Below are positions 9,543 to 16,649 of a stretch of DNA of 64,000 nucleotides, piece by piece. A program made the position numbers and the translations under genes. The number at the start of each line of letters is the position of its first letter. Positions within the stretch are counted from its first letter, which is position 1. The DNA lies in assembly GCA_965203565.1 (NCBI GenBank), contig OZ241896.1, forward strand, positions 3,038,001 through 3,102,000, read 5' to 3'. Origin of the DNA: JAAXGX01 sp965203565. Lineage in GTDB: Bacteria > Acidobacteriota > Vicinamibacteria > Vicinamibacterales > UBA8438. The notes under the pieces are model-generated. The model did not search any database. It saw only the letters and a list, made by a program, of their open reading frames with translations, and had not been told where the DNA came from.

Positions 9543-12497
9543 GTGCGCAGCAATCTACTGAAGAGCGTCGCGGCGGTCATCATCCTCATCGGCTTCGCCC
9601 ACGGCGCCTCGGCGCAGAACGTGGGCGTCACCGGGCGCGCGACGGACGAGACCGGCGCGGCGTTGCCCGGGACGCTGGTCGAAGCCAGCAGCCCGGCCCT
9701 GATCGAGGGCGCGCGGAGCGCCGTCACCGACGGCGAGGGCCTGTACACGATAACCGCCCTGCGCCCGGGCGAGTACACCGTGACGTTCACCCTCCCCGGG
9801 TTCAGGACCGTGGTGCGGGAAGGGGTGGTGCTGAGCGGCGTGGTGCTCGTCACGGTGAACGCGGAGCTGCCGGTGGGCGGAGTGGAGGAGACGCTCACGG
9901 TGACGGGGCGGGCGCCCGACGTCGACATCCGGAACGTGGTGCAGGAGACCACGCTCGATGAAGCAGTCCGGAACAACCTTCCCACCGGACGGAACATCCT
10001 GCAGATGGCCGAGCTCATTCCGGGCATGACCGTCGGCGACGGCGGCGGCGCCACGGCGCACGACGTCGGGGGCAACCGGCTCAACCGCGGCAACACCCAG
10101 ATTCACGGCAGCCGCGCCGTGGACTCGATGCAGCAGTTCGACGGGCACAACCAGACCTACGGCCCGACGGGCGTGCAGGGCATCCGCAACGTCGACCCGG
10201 GCGAGATTGCGGAGTTCCAGTACGAAACGAGCGCGATCTCGGCCGAGACCCAGTCGGGGGGCGTGCGGGTGAACCTGATCCCCAAGGAGGGGGGCGACAC
10301 CTTCTCCGGATCGTTCTTCACGACGTACGCCAACGACAGCATGAACAGCGACAACACGAGCCAGGATCTGATCGATGCGGGCCTGCCCGCGGCCCCGACG
10401 CTCAAGGAGCTGCGCGACCTCAACCTGTCCGGCGGGGGGCCGATCCGGACGGGCAGGCTCTGGTGGTTCGCGTCGACGCGGTTCGAAGGGGCCGAGAAGG
10501 AGGCGCCGGGGAGCTTCCACTCGATCGACCCGCTGGGCTTCGTATGGAACCCGCGGCTCGGCGCGGCGGGCAACGTCGACGAGAGCCGCCCGACGATAGA
10601 CGATCTGGGCCACGAGTACTACAGCGGCCGCCTCACGTGGCAGGCGACCGAGCGGAACAAGCTCTCGTTCTACCTGTCGGATCACCGGTGGGTCCAGGAC
10701 GGCTTTCCGGCCCTGGCGAACTTCGCGTACGAGGCGATCTGGCGGACGAACTTCCCGGCGCAGGTCCTGGCGCAGGGGAAGTGGACCGCGCCGCTGACCA
10801 ACCGGCTGCTCCTGCAGGCGACGTACGGCTGGGACCGCGCTGAAGGCCGTCTGCACGCGACGCGGGAAGAGCTCACTCACAACGACCGGATCCTCGGGGC
10901 GATCGACGTCGTCAACGGGACGTTGTTCCGCGCGAACCCGTTCATCGGGTACGGCGTCGCAGTCGGCTCCCACCACCAGGGAGCGTTCAGCGTGTCGTAC
11001 GTCACCGGGTCGCACACCGCCAGGTTCGGCGTCGACCTGAACTGGGGTTGGGGCGGCTTCGAAGACCGGTCGTTCAACGGGCAGGTCGTGATGTTCCTGG
11101 CGAACGGCTTTCCGGTCGGCGCGCAGCTGGAGAACGGCCCCTGGAACGAACGGGAGAACTACCGGCAGATCGGCCTGTACGCCCAGGACCAGTGGACGAT
11201 AGACCGGCTCACCGTCAACGCGGGGATCCGCTACGACGCGCACGTCGGCTCCGTGCCGGCCGAGCACAACTTCAGCGGGCCGAACCGGTTCGCGCCGTAC
11301 CAGCAGTGGCCTCAGATAGACGACGCGCCGAACTGGAAGGACGTCTCCCCGCGGCTCGGCGTCGCCTACGATCTGTTCGGCGACGCCCGGACGGCGCTGA
11401 AGTTCTCGGCCAGCCGGTACGTCGTCAACGAGGTGTCGGCTTTCGCCGCGTCCCTCAACCCGCTGCTCTTCAACCAGACGACGACCGTCGGATGGAGGGA
11501 CCTCAACGGCGACCGGTACCCTGACGACGACGAGCTGCTCGGGTTCCCGGGCAGCAACCGGAACTTCGCCACCGCCGCGACGAACGTCGCCGCCGACGAC
11601 GCGATCCGCGAAGGCTGGTTCACGCGGCAGTACAACTGGGAGTTCACGGGCGGCGTGCAGCACCAGCTCACGGACGGGCTGTCGGTCGAGGTGATGTACG
11701 TCCAGCGCCTGTACCGGAACTTCATCGTCGACGATCTGGTGCACGTCGGACCGTCGAACTACTCGGAGTACTGCGTGACCGCGCCGACCGACGTGCGCCT
11801 GGGCGGCGTCAGCGGCAGCGAGGTGTGCGGCCTGTTCGACCTCAATCCGGCGCAGTTCGGGCTGAGCGAAACGCTGCGGACGCGCGACACGAACTTCGGC
11901 ACGCAGAAGGAGAGCTGGCGGGGGCTGGACGCGACGCTGAGCCTCCGCACGGGGAACGTCACGGTGACCGGGGGACTGAGCAGCGGCACGCAGGGGAACG
12001 GGCGCAACACCTGCTTCGTCGTCGATTCGCCCCAGGCCATGCACCAGTGCGACGTCAGCCCGCCGTGGCAAAACACGGTCAAGCTGCTGGGTTCGTTCGG
12101 GCTGCCGTACGGGATAGACGCGTCGGTGGTGTACCAGGGCATCCCCGGGCCGGAGATTCTGGCCAACTGGACGGTGACGAACGCGGACGTCGCCGCGGGG
12201 ACCGTCCGCTTCCTCGACCCGGCGCGCGTCGGGTTCAGCGGTCCGACGGTCGAAATCCCCCTGGTGCACCCCGGGACGATGTACGGCGACCGGCTGCATC
12301 AGGTCGACGTCCGGTTCTCGTGGTCTCCCTACCGGTTCACCGGCGGCATGGGGGTTCGCGTGATGCTGGACGTCGCGAACCTGCTCAACGAGAACACCAT
12401 CCTCGACGTCACCGATGCGTACGGGCCGAACTGGCTCCGACCGAACCAGATCCTCTTCGGACGGATCTTCAAGCCGGCCGTGCTCTTCGAGTGGTAG
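9543..12497 (+). CDS. TonB-dependent receptor with carboxypeptidase-like N-terminal domain (Oar-like)
   Basis: Outer-membrane transporter, 984 aa. The GTG start at 9543 has AAAAGGAG 8 bp upstream and opens a signal peptide ending GASAQ. Residues about 22-105 form a carboxypeptidase regulatory-like beta-sandwich (VTGRATDETGAALPGTLVEA; PGEYTVTFTLPGFRT). A plug-like region follows (about 120-230), then a large beta-barrel with aromatic-rich strands ending FKPAVLFEW; a terminal aromatic residue is usual for barrel proteins. This domain order is typical of Acidobacteriota Oar-like receptors. It follows the hydrolase and cytochrome genes on the same strand, so all three may serve uptake and oxidation of one substrate class. 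Ligand unknown. Confidence 0.9.
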   Translation: MRSNLLKSVAAVIILIGFAHGASAQNVGVTGRATDETGAALPGTLVEASSPALIEGARSAVTDGEGLYTITALRPGEYTVTFTLPGFRTVVREGVVLSGVVLVTVNAELPVGGVEETLTVTGRAPDVDIRNVVQETTLDEAVRNNLPTGRNILQMAELIPGMTVGDGGGATAHDVGGNRLNRGNTQIHGSRAVDSMQQFDGHNQTYGPTGVQGIRNVDPGEIAEFQYETSAISAETQSGGVRVNLIPKEGGDTFSGSFFTTYANDSMNSDNTSQDLIDAGLPAAPTLKELRDLNLSGGGPIRTGRLWWFASTRFEGAEKEAPGSFHSIDPLGFVWNPRLGAAGNVDESRPTIDDLGHEYYSGRLTWQATERNKLSFYLSDHRWVQDGFPALANFAYEAIWRTNFPAQVLAQGKWTAPLTNRLLLQATYGWDRAEGRLHATREELTHNDRILGAIDVVNGTLFRANPFIGYGVAVGSHHQGAFSVSYVTGSHTARFGVDLNWGWGGFEDRSFNGQVVMFLANGFPVGAQLENGPWNERENYRQIGLYAQDQWTIDRLTVNAGIRYDAHVGSVPAEHNFSGPNRFAPYQQWPQIDDAPNWKDVSPRLGVAYDLFGDARTALKFSASRYVVNEVSAFAASLNPLLFNQTTTVGWRDLNGDRYPDDDELLGFPGSNRNFATAATNVAADDAIREGWFTRQYNWEFTGGVQHQLTDGLSVEVMYVQRLYRNFIVDDLVHVGPSNYSEYCVTAPTDVRLGGVSGSEVCGLFDLNPAQFGLSETLRTRDTNFGTQKESWRGLDATLSLRTGNVTVTGGLSSGTQGNGRNTCFVVDSPQAMHQCDVSPPWQNTVKLLGSFGLPYGIDASVVYQGIPGPEILANWTVTNADVAAGTVRFLDPARVGFSGPTVEIPLVHPGTMYGDRLHQVDVRFSWSPYRFTGGMGVRVMLDVANLLNENTILDVTDAYGPNWLRPNQILFGRIFKPAVLFEW

Positions 12498-12555
12498 GAC
12501 CTGCGTGAACTTCCCAGGGGCGCCCGGCTCGTCCGCGATCGCGCGGACGCGGGGC

Positions 12556-12608
12556 CCCCTCCTCACGCCTTGTCAGGCGGGCGCCTCGCGGGGCTCCACC
12601 ACGGGCTG
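12556..12608 (-). repeat. Truncated copy of the 158-bp inverted-repeat element
   Basis: About 53 bp matching the first third of the dispersed element in reverse orientation. It ends in the terminal repeat CCACCACGGGCTG and has lost about 17 bp internally and everything beyond the GGAGGG block. It abuts the stop codon of the coiled-coil gene at 12610. Confidence 0.8.
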
Positions 12609-12609
12609 T

Positions 12610-13113
12610 TCAGGAAGGCAATCCTTTTTCGCCGATCTCACCGCGGATTCTGCTGCGGACTTCGTTGCTCACTGAGCATATTTCGCCGCGAAGCTCGCGA
12701 ATTTCTCCGCGCAGCTCGTCTAACTGAGTGCTGACTTCGCCCCGGAAGTTATCAAGCTGAGCGTTGACTTTGCCCCGGAAATTATCGAGCTGGGCGTTGA
12801 TCTCGCCCCGGAAGTTATCGAGCTGGGCGTTGATCTCGTTCCGGAAGTCATCGAGCTGAGCGTTGATCTCGCCCCGGAAGTCATCGAACCGTGCGTGGAT
12901 CTCGTTCCGGAAGTCGTCGAACCGTGCGTGGATCTCGCCCCGGAAGTCATCGAACCGCGCGTTGGTCTCGCTCCGGAAATCATCGATCCGCCGGTTGGTG
13001 TCGTCGATCCGCTTGCCGAACTGGTTCATGGCGAACAGCATCACACTGACGCCAATCGCCATCAAGCCCGCCACGCTGCCGATGATCGTCACCGTCTGAA
13101 TCGTCGCGTCCAC
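12610..13113 (-). CDS. Membrane-anchored coiled-coil protein, copy 1 (long repeat form)
   Basis: Predicted 167-aa single-pass protein with no recognised family. The GTG at 13113 is chosen because AAAGGATGG lies 7 bp upstream and the same signal is kept in two paralogs. Residues about 5-28 form a transmembrane helix (IIGSVAGLMAIGVSVMLFAM), then NQFGKR, then a long coiled coil. The coil is built from about nine 11-residue repeats of the type RFDDFRGEIHA, encoded by 33-bp tandem repeats. The C-terminus switches to LRGEIRELRGEI and ends GEKGLPS. Two shorter paralogs lie at 14109 and 16261. It may act with the adjacent ATPase, but that is only suggested by repeated co-location. Confidence 0.72.
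   Translation of the reverse strand: MDATIQTVTIIGSVAGLMAIGVSVMLFAMNQFGKRIDDTNRRIDDFRSETNARFDDFRGEIHARFDDFRNEIHARFDDFRGEINAQLDDFRNEINAQLDNFRGEINAQLDNFRGKVNAQLDNFRGEVSTQLDELRGEIRELRGEICSVSNEVRSRIRGEIGEKGLPS
12735..12998 (-). repeat. 33-bp tandem repeat inside coiled-coil gene copy 1
   Basis: The motif CCGGAA(G/A)T(C/T)ATC recurs exactly every 33 bp at 12741, 12774, 12807, 12840, 12873, 12906, 12939 and 12972. Each unit encodes one 11-residue coil repeat. Units fall into two subtypes (QLDNF and RFDDF), suggesting expansion by unequal exchange. Confidence 0.88.
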
Positions 13114-13218
13114 GTCGCCATCCTTTCCCCAAGCCGTCCGCCGTGTCAAGCTCGGATCGGGTGCAACGATCGCGCCAGTCCTGCGCCTGTCGCGCTGCAC
13201 GTCACTGTGGTTGTCGAT
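13114..13218 (-). repeat. Conserved leader block of the coiled-coil/ATPase module (three copies)
   Basis: A block containing TGTCAAGCTCGGATCGG and TGCAACGATCGCGCCAG precedes all three coiled-coil genes, at 13114-13218, 14400-14517 and (shorter) 16627-16690. On the coding strand it contains TTGACA about 30 bp before the start codon, so it probably holds their promoter. A clear -10 box is not visible. The block also marks the duplication boundaries of the module. Confidence 0.6.
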
Positions 13219-14074
13219 ACCGCATGATCGAGAGGGGAGACGATTACGTCTTTCCGGAATGGGAACCGACCTCCACGCCAACGCCGACGTCCACTGGCCG
13301 CTGACCGTCAAGGGCAATCCCCATCTCCTGACGGCGGGGTTGCCCGGCATGGGGAAGACGACCTGTCTTCTCAACCTGTGCCGGCAGATGGTCGAGGCCG
13401 GTTCTCCACCATCTTTCCGGAGCTCGGAGACCTCCAGTGCGAACGGGTCCGGAGCACGATCAAGGAAAGTTTCGTCGAGGCCGGTTGGCCCGGCTCCGAT
13501 CGCGCGGAGCCGAAGTTCAAGCGTTTCGTGGAGATCCTGCGCAAGGACATGTTCCGGCGGGGCATTCAGGACCGGATCACCCATGCGCTGATCTTCGACG
13601 AAGCGCATCGGGCGGCGGGCCTCAAGCTGATCCCGGCGATGGCGAAGGAGTGCCGCAAGTACGGCATATCGCTCGTGCTGGCGTCGCAGGAGGCGCGGGA
13701 TTTCCACCCGTCGGTGTTTTCGGCCATCGCGAACTACCTCGTCCTGCGGTTGACCGATACGGACGCCAAGGCGCTCGTGCGCAACGTTGCGACGGCTCAG
13801 CAGGAGCGGATGCTGATCGACTGGATCAAGCAGATGGACCGCTTCAACAGCCCGTGGTGGAATCCCCGCGTCGCACCGAGAGCGGTGAGGCGCCCGCCTG
13901 ACAAGGCGTGAGGAGGGCGCATATTGAGCATACGCAACCGACGAACAACGCCGTCAGGCGGGATGCATCGCCGCTCGAATGCAGCGGGGACTTTCGCCAC
14001 GGGCTGTCAAGGCGCTGTACTTCTGCGAAGGAAAGCGTCGGCCGGCGCCGGTTCGCCTGCGGTCGCTCGACTGA
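13219..14074 (+). pseudogene. Broken copy of the HerA-like ATPase, interrupted by a mobile element
   Basis: Remnant of the gene intact at 14598-16226. Compared with that copy it has three internal deletions: about 310 bp before GTDLHANADVHWPL, about 180 bp after the Walker A region (QMVEAG), which shifts frame, and about 200 bp before KDMFRRGIQDRITH. Walker A GLPGMGKTTC and the Walker B-like FDEAH survive but in different frames. Near the 3' end the reading is split by a 159-bp inverted-repeat element (13848-14006). The last codons resume at 14011 and end with TGA at 14074. Non-functional by any reading. Confidence 0.88.
13848..14006 (+). mobile_element. MITE-like inverted-repeat element, copy inside the ATPase pseudogene
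   Basis: Full copy, 159 bp, bounded by CAGCCCGTGGTGGAA and its imperfect inverse ending CCACGGGCTG. It is flanked by TCAA on both sides (13844-13847 and 14007-14010). The intact paralog has the uninterrupted site CGCTTCAAGGCG (around 16157), with TCAA once. That is direct evidence of insertion with a 4-bp target duplication. The element encodes no protein. Confidence 0.92.
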
Positions 14075-14108
14075 AACTCCAGCCGTCCGATTGCAGCGGC
14101 TTGGCGCC

Positions 14109-14399
14109 TCAGGAAGGCGAGCCGTTCACGCCGATCACACCGCGAAGCTCGCGCACTTCGGCGCGGACTTCGGCAATTTCGCCGCGGAGTTCGTCTCGCA
14201 CTGCACGAATTTCGCTACGGACCGCGCAGATTTCGCCGCGGATTTCGCGCACCTGGCCGCCCAATTCGTCGAATCGCCGGTTGGTGTCGTCGATCCGCTT
14301 GCCGAACTGGTTCATGGCGAACAGCATCACGCTGACGCCAATCGCCATCAGGCCCGCCACGCTGCCGATGATCGTCACCGTCTGGATCGTCGCGTCCAC
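14109..14399 (-). CDS. Membrane-anchored coiled-coil protein, copy 2 (short form)
   Basis: 96-aa paralog of the gene at 12610-13113. It has the same GTG start context and the same transmembrane segment, but lacks the 11-residue repeat array: after NQFGKRIDDTNRRFDELGGQ it goes straight to the C-terminal coil (VREIRGEICAVRSEIRAVRD) and ends VNGSPS. It is divergently oriented from the intact ATPase, whose start lies about 200 bp away. Function unknown. Confidence 0.68.
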   Translation of the reverse strand: MDATIQTVTIIGSVAGLMAIGVSVMLFAMNQFGKRIDDTNRRFDELGGQVREIRGEICAVRSEIRAVRDELRGEIAEVRAEVRELRGVIGVNGSPS

Positions 14400-14597
14400 G
14401 TCGCCATCCTTTCCCAAGCCGTCCATCGTGTCAAGCTCGGATCGGCTGGGATCGAGTGCAACGATCGCGCCAGTCCTGCGCCTGTCGCGCTGCACGTCGC
14501 TGTGGTTGTTGATACCATTTCCGGCGGCGGCGCCTCGCTGTGAGCGTCGTTGTCATGCGGCGGGCGTAGCGCCGAAGGGTCCACGACGTCGAACCCG

Positions 14598-16226
14598 ATG
14601 GCCTCCTTCCACGAAGTCAAGTACCGGCGGCATCTGCGCACGGCGCGCGCGCCGGAACTGCTCAGAAAGATGGAGGAGCAGACGAGCACGCTCCGTCTAA
14701 GCTGGCGCGAGTGGTACTCCCATGCAGCATGTTCGTCGTTCCGAGCCGTCCGGCGCGCCAAGCTCGCCCGCGTGCTGCGGTTTTACGCGGACAAGGCGCG
14801 CAGGCATCACTTGCCGCCCGCCCGGCATGAGGAACTCGTGTCGGAGATCGACCGCATGATCGAGAGGGGAGGCGATTACGTCTTTCCGGAACCGGAAGCC
14901 GGCGATCTCGGGTGGATCTTCTGTCCGGAATATGCCGGAATCCGTTCCCAGGAGATCTCTCCGAGCGGATGGAGCACGCGGATCTTCCTGTTCGGGCCGG
15001 ACGTCCTGCCGGATTCCGAGCTTCACCCCGAACCCGCGCCGGATCGGAAGGATCGGCCTGCCGGGGGCTTTTCTGGCTCCCCGTCGCACGGCTCGGGCGA
15101 CGGGAACCGGGAGGACGAGCAGGCGGCGGGAATCGTTGACCGGGCGGCGTCGGGGGGAATCACGACCGGCCGCGCCGGTTCGGACGTCCCGCCGTCAATC
15201 CGCTTGGGAACCGACCTCCACGCCAACGCCGACGTCCACTGGCCTCTGACCGTCAAGGGCAATCCCCATCTCCTGACGGCGGGGTTGCCCGGCATGGGAA
15301 AGACGGCCTGTCTTCTCAACCTGTGCCGGCAGATGGTCGAGGCCGGCGTGCGGCCCATCGTCTTTTCCTACCACCAGGACATCGACGAACGGCTGAGCGG
15401 CCTGATCGACGCGGTTCGATTCATCGACTTCGACGGACTCGGATTCAATCCGCTGCGCGTGATGCAGCGGGAGTCCGCGACGGCCCATCTCGACGTCGCC
15501 GGCAAGCTGCGCGACGTCTTCTCCGCCATCTTTCCGGAGCTCGGAGACCTCCAGTGCGAACGGGTCCGGAGCGCGATCAAGGAAAGTTTCGTCGAAGCCG
15601 GGTGGCCCGGCTCCGATCGCGCGGAGCCGAAGTTCAAGCGTTTCGTGGAGATCCTGCACAGCGACCCGAAGCCCGATCGAGGGCTGAAGACGTTGCTGGC
15701 GCGCCTCGGAGAGCTCGATGACTACGGCTTCTTCGAGGTCGGGGAGGCGCGCGAGAGTCTGTGGGAGAGCGATCGGCCGGTGGTCATCCGCATCCACGCC
15801 ACCCAGAACGATACGTTGCAGCGTGCGTTCGCGGCGCTCGTGTTCTACGGCCTGTACAAGAACATGTTCCGGCGGGGCATTCAGGACCGGATCACCCATG
15901 CGCTGATCTTCGACGAAGCGCATCGGGCGGCGGGCCTCAAGCTGATCCCGACGATGGCGAAGGAGTGCCGCAAGTACGGCATATCGCTCGTGCTGGCGTC
16001 GCAGGAGGCGCGGGACTTCCACCCGTCGGTGTTTTCGGCCATCGCGAACTACCTCGTCCTGCGGCTGACCGAGACGGACGCCAAGGCGCTCGTGCGCAAC
16101 GTTGCGACGGCTCAGCAGGAGCGGATGCTGATCGACCGGATCAAGCAGATGGACCGCTTCAAGGCGTTGTACTTCTGCGAAGGGAAGCGTCGGCCGGCGC
16201 CGGTTCGCCTGCGGTCGCTGGACTGA
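14598..16226 (+). CDS. HerA/FtsK-type ATPase (DUF87-like), possibly 5'-truncated
   Basis: 542-aa P-loop ATPase. Walker A is AGLPGMGKTACLLNL (near residue 230) and Walker B HALIFDEAHRAAG (near 433), followed by ISLVLASQEARDFHPS, a sensor-like strand of HerA-type motors. The C-terminal half IANYLVLRLTETDAKALV also fits that group. The first 180 residues (SWREWYSHAACSSFRAVRRA; DLGWIFCPEYAG) are not recognised and may be the tail of a larger protein. ATG 14598 was chosen; a TTG at 14550 is in frame. Similar modules occur at the C-termini of large phage-defence ATPases such as DptH, but that link is only a resemblance. It is flanked by divergent (14109) and convergent (16261) coiled-coil genes. 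Confidence 0.75.
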   Translation: MASFHEVKYRRHLRTARAPELLRKMEEQTSTLRLSWREWYSHAACSSFRAVRRAKLARVLRFYADKARRHHLPPARHEELVSEIDRMIERGGDYVFPEPEAGDLGWIFCPEYAGIRSQEISPSGWSTRIFLFGPDVLPDSELHPEPAPDRKDRPAGGFSGSPSHGSGDGNREDEQAAGIVDRAASGGITTGRAGSDVPPSIRLGTDLHANADVHWPLTVKGNPHLLTAGLPGMGKTACLLNLCRQMVEAGVRPIVFSYHQDIDERLSGLIDAVRFIDFDGLGFNPLRVMQRESATAHLDVAGKLRDVFSAIFPELGDLQCERVRSAIKESFVEAGWPGSDRAEPKFKRFVEILHSDPKPDRGLKTLLARLGELDDYGFFEVGEARESLWESDRPVVIRIHATQNDTLQRAFAALVFYGLYKNMFRRGIQDRITHALIFDEAHRAAGLKLIPTMAKECRKYGISLVLASQEARDFHPSVFSAIANYLVLRLTETDAKALVRNVATAQQERMLIDRIKQMDRFKALYFCEGKRRPAPVRLRSLD

Positions 16227-16260
16227 ACTCCAGCCGTCCGACTGAAGCCGGCTTGGCGCC

Positions 16261-16626
16261 TCAGGAAGGCGATCCTTTCTCGCCGATCGCGCCGCGAAGC
16301 TCGCGCACTTCGGCGCGGACTTCGGCAATTTCGCCGCGGACTTCGTCTCGCACCGCACGAATTTCGCTATGGACCGCGCAGATTTCGCCGCGGATTTCGC
16401 GCATCTGGCCGCCCAATTCGTCGAACCGCGCATTGACCTCACCCCGGAAGTCGTCGAACCGCCGGTTGGCGTCGTCGAACCGCCGATTGGCGTCATCGAA
16501 CCGCCGGTTGGCGTCGTCGAACCGCTTGCCGAACTGGTTCATGGCGAACAGCATCACACTGACGCCGACCGCCATCAGGCCCGCCACGCTGCCGATGATC
16601 GTCACCGTCTGGATCGTCGCGTCCAC
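16261..16626 (-). CDS. Membrane-anchored coiled-coil protein, copy 3 (heptad-repeat form)
   Basis: 121-aa paralog of the genes at 12610 and 14109. The GTG start, the ribosome site AAAGGATGG and the transmembrane segment are the same. Here the coil begins with three perfect 7-residue repeats RFDDAN(R), encoded by 21-bp repeats (about 16450-16520), then one 11-residue unit RFDDFRGEVNA and the shared C-terminal coil ending GEKGSPS. It converges on the intact ATPase with a 34-bp gap. Confidence 0.7.
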   Translation of the reverse strand: MDATIQTVTIIGSVAGLMAVGVSVMLFAMNQFGKRFDDANRRFDDANRRFDDANRRFDDFRGEVNARFDELGGQMREIRGEICAVHSEIRAVRDEVRGEIAEVRAEVRELRGAIGEKGSPS

Positions 16627-16649
16627 GTCGCCATCCTTTCCCAAGCCGT

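Noticed and set aside
12735..12998. Regular 33-bp repeats considered as a CRISPR array
   Set aside because: Units are contiguous without spacers and encode an in-frame 11-residue coiled-coil repeat; no cas genes.
13219..14074. Considered as a short functional ATPase
   Set aside because: Walker A and Walker B regions are in different frames and the 3' end is split by an insertion.
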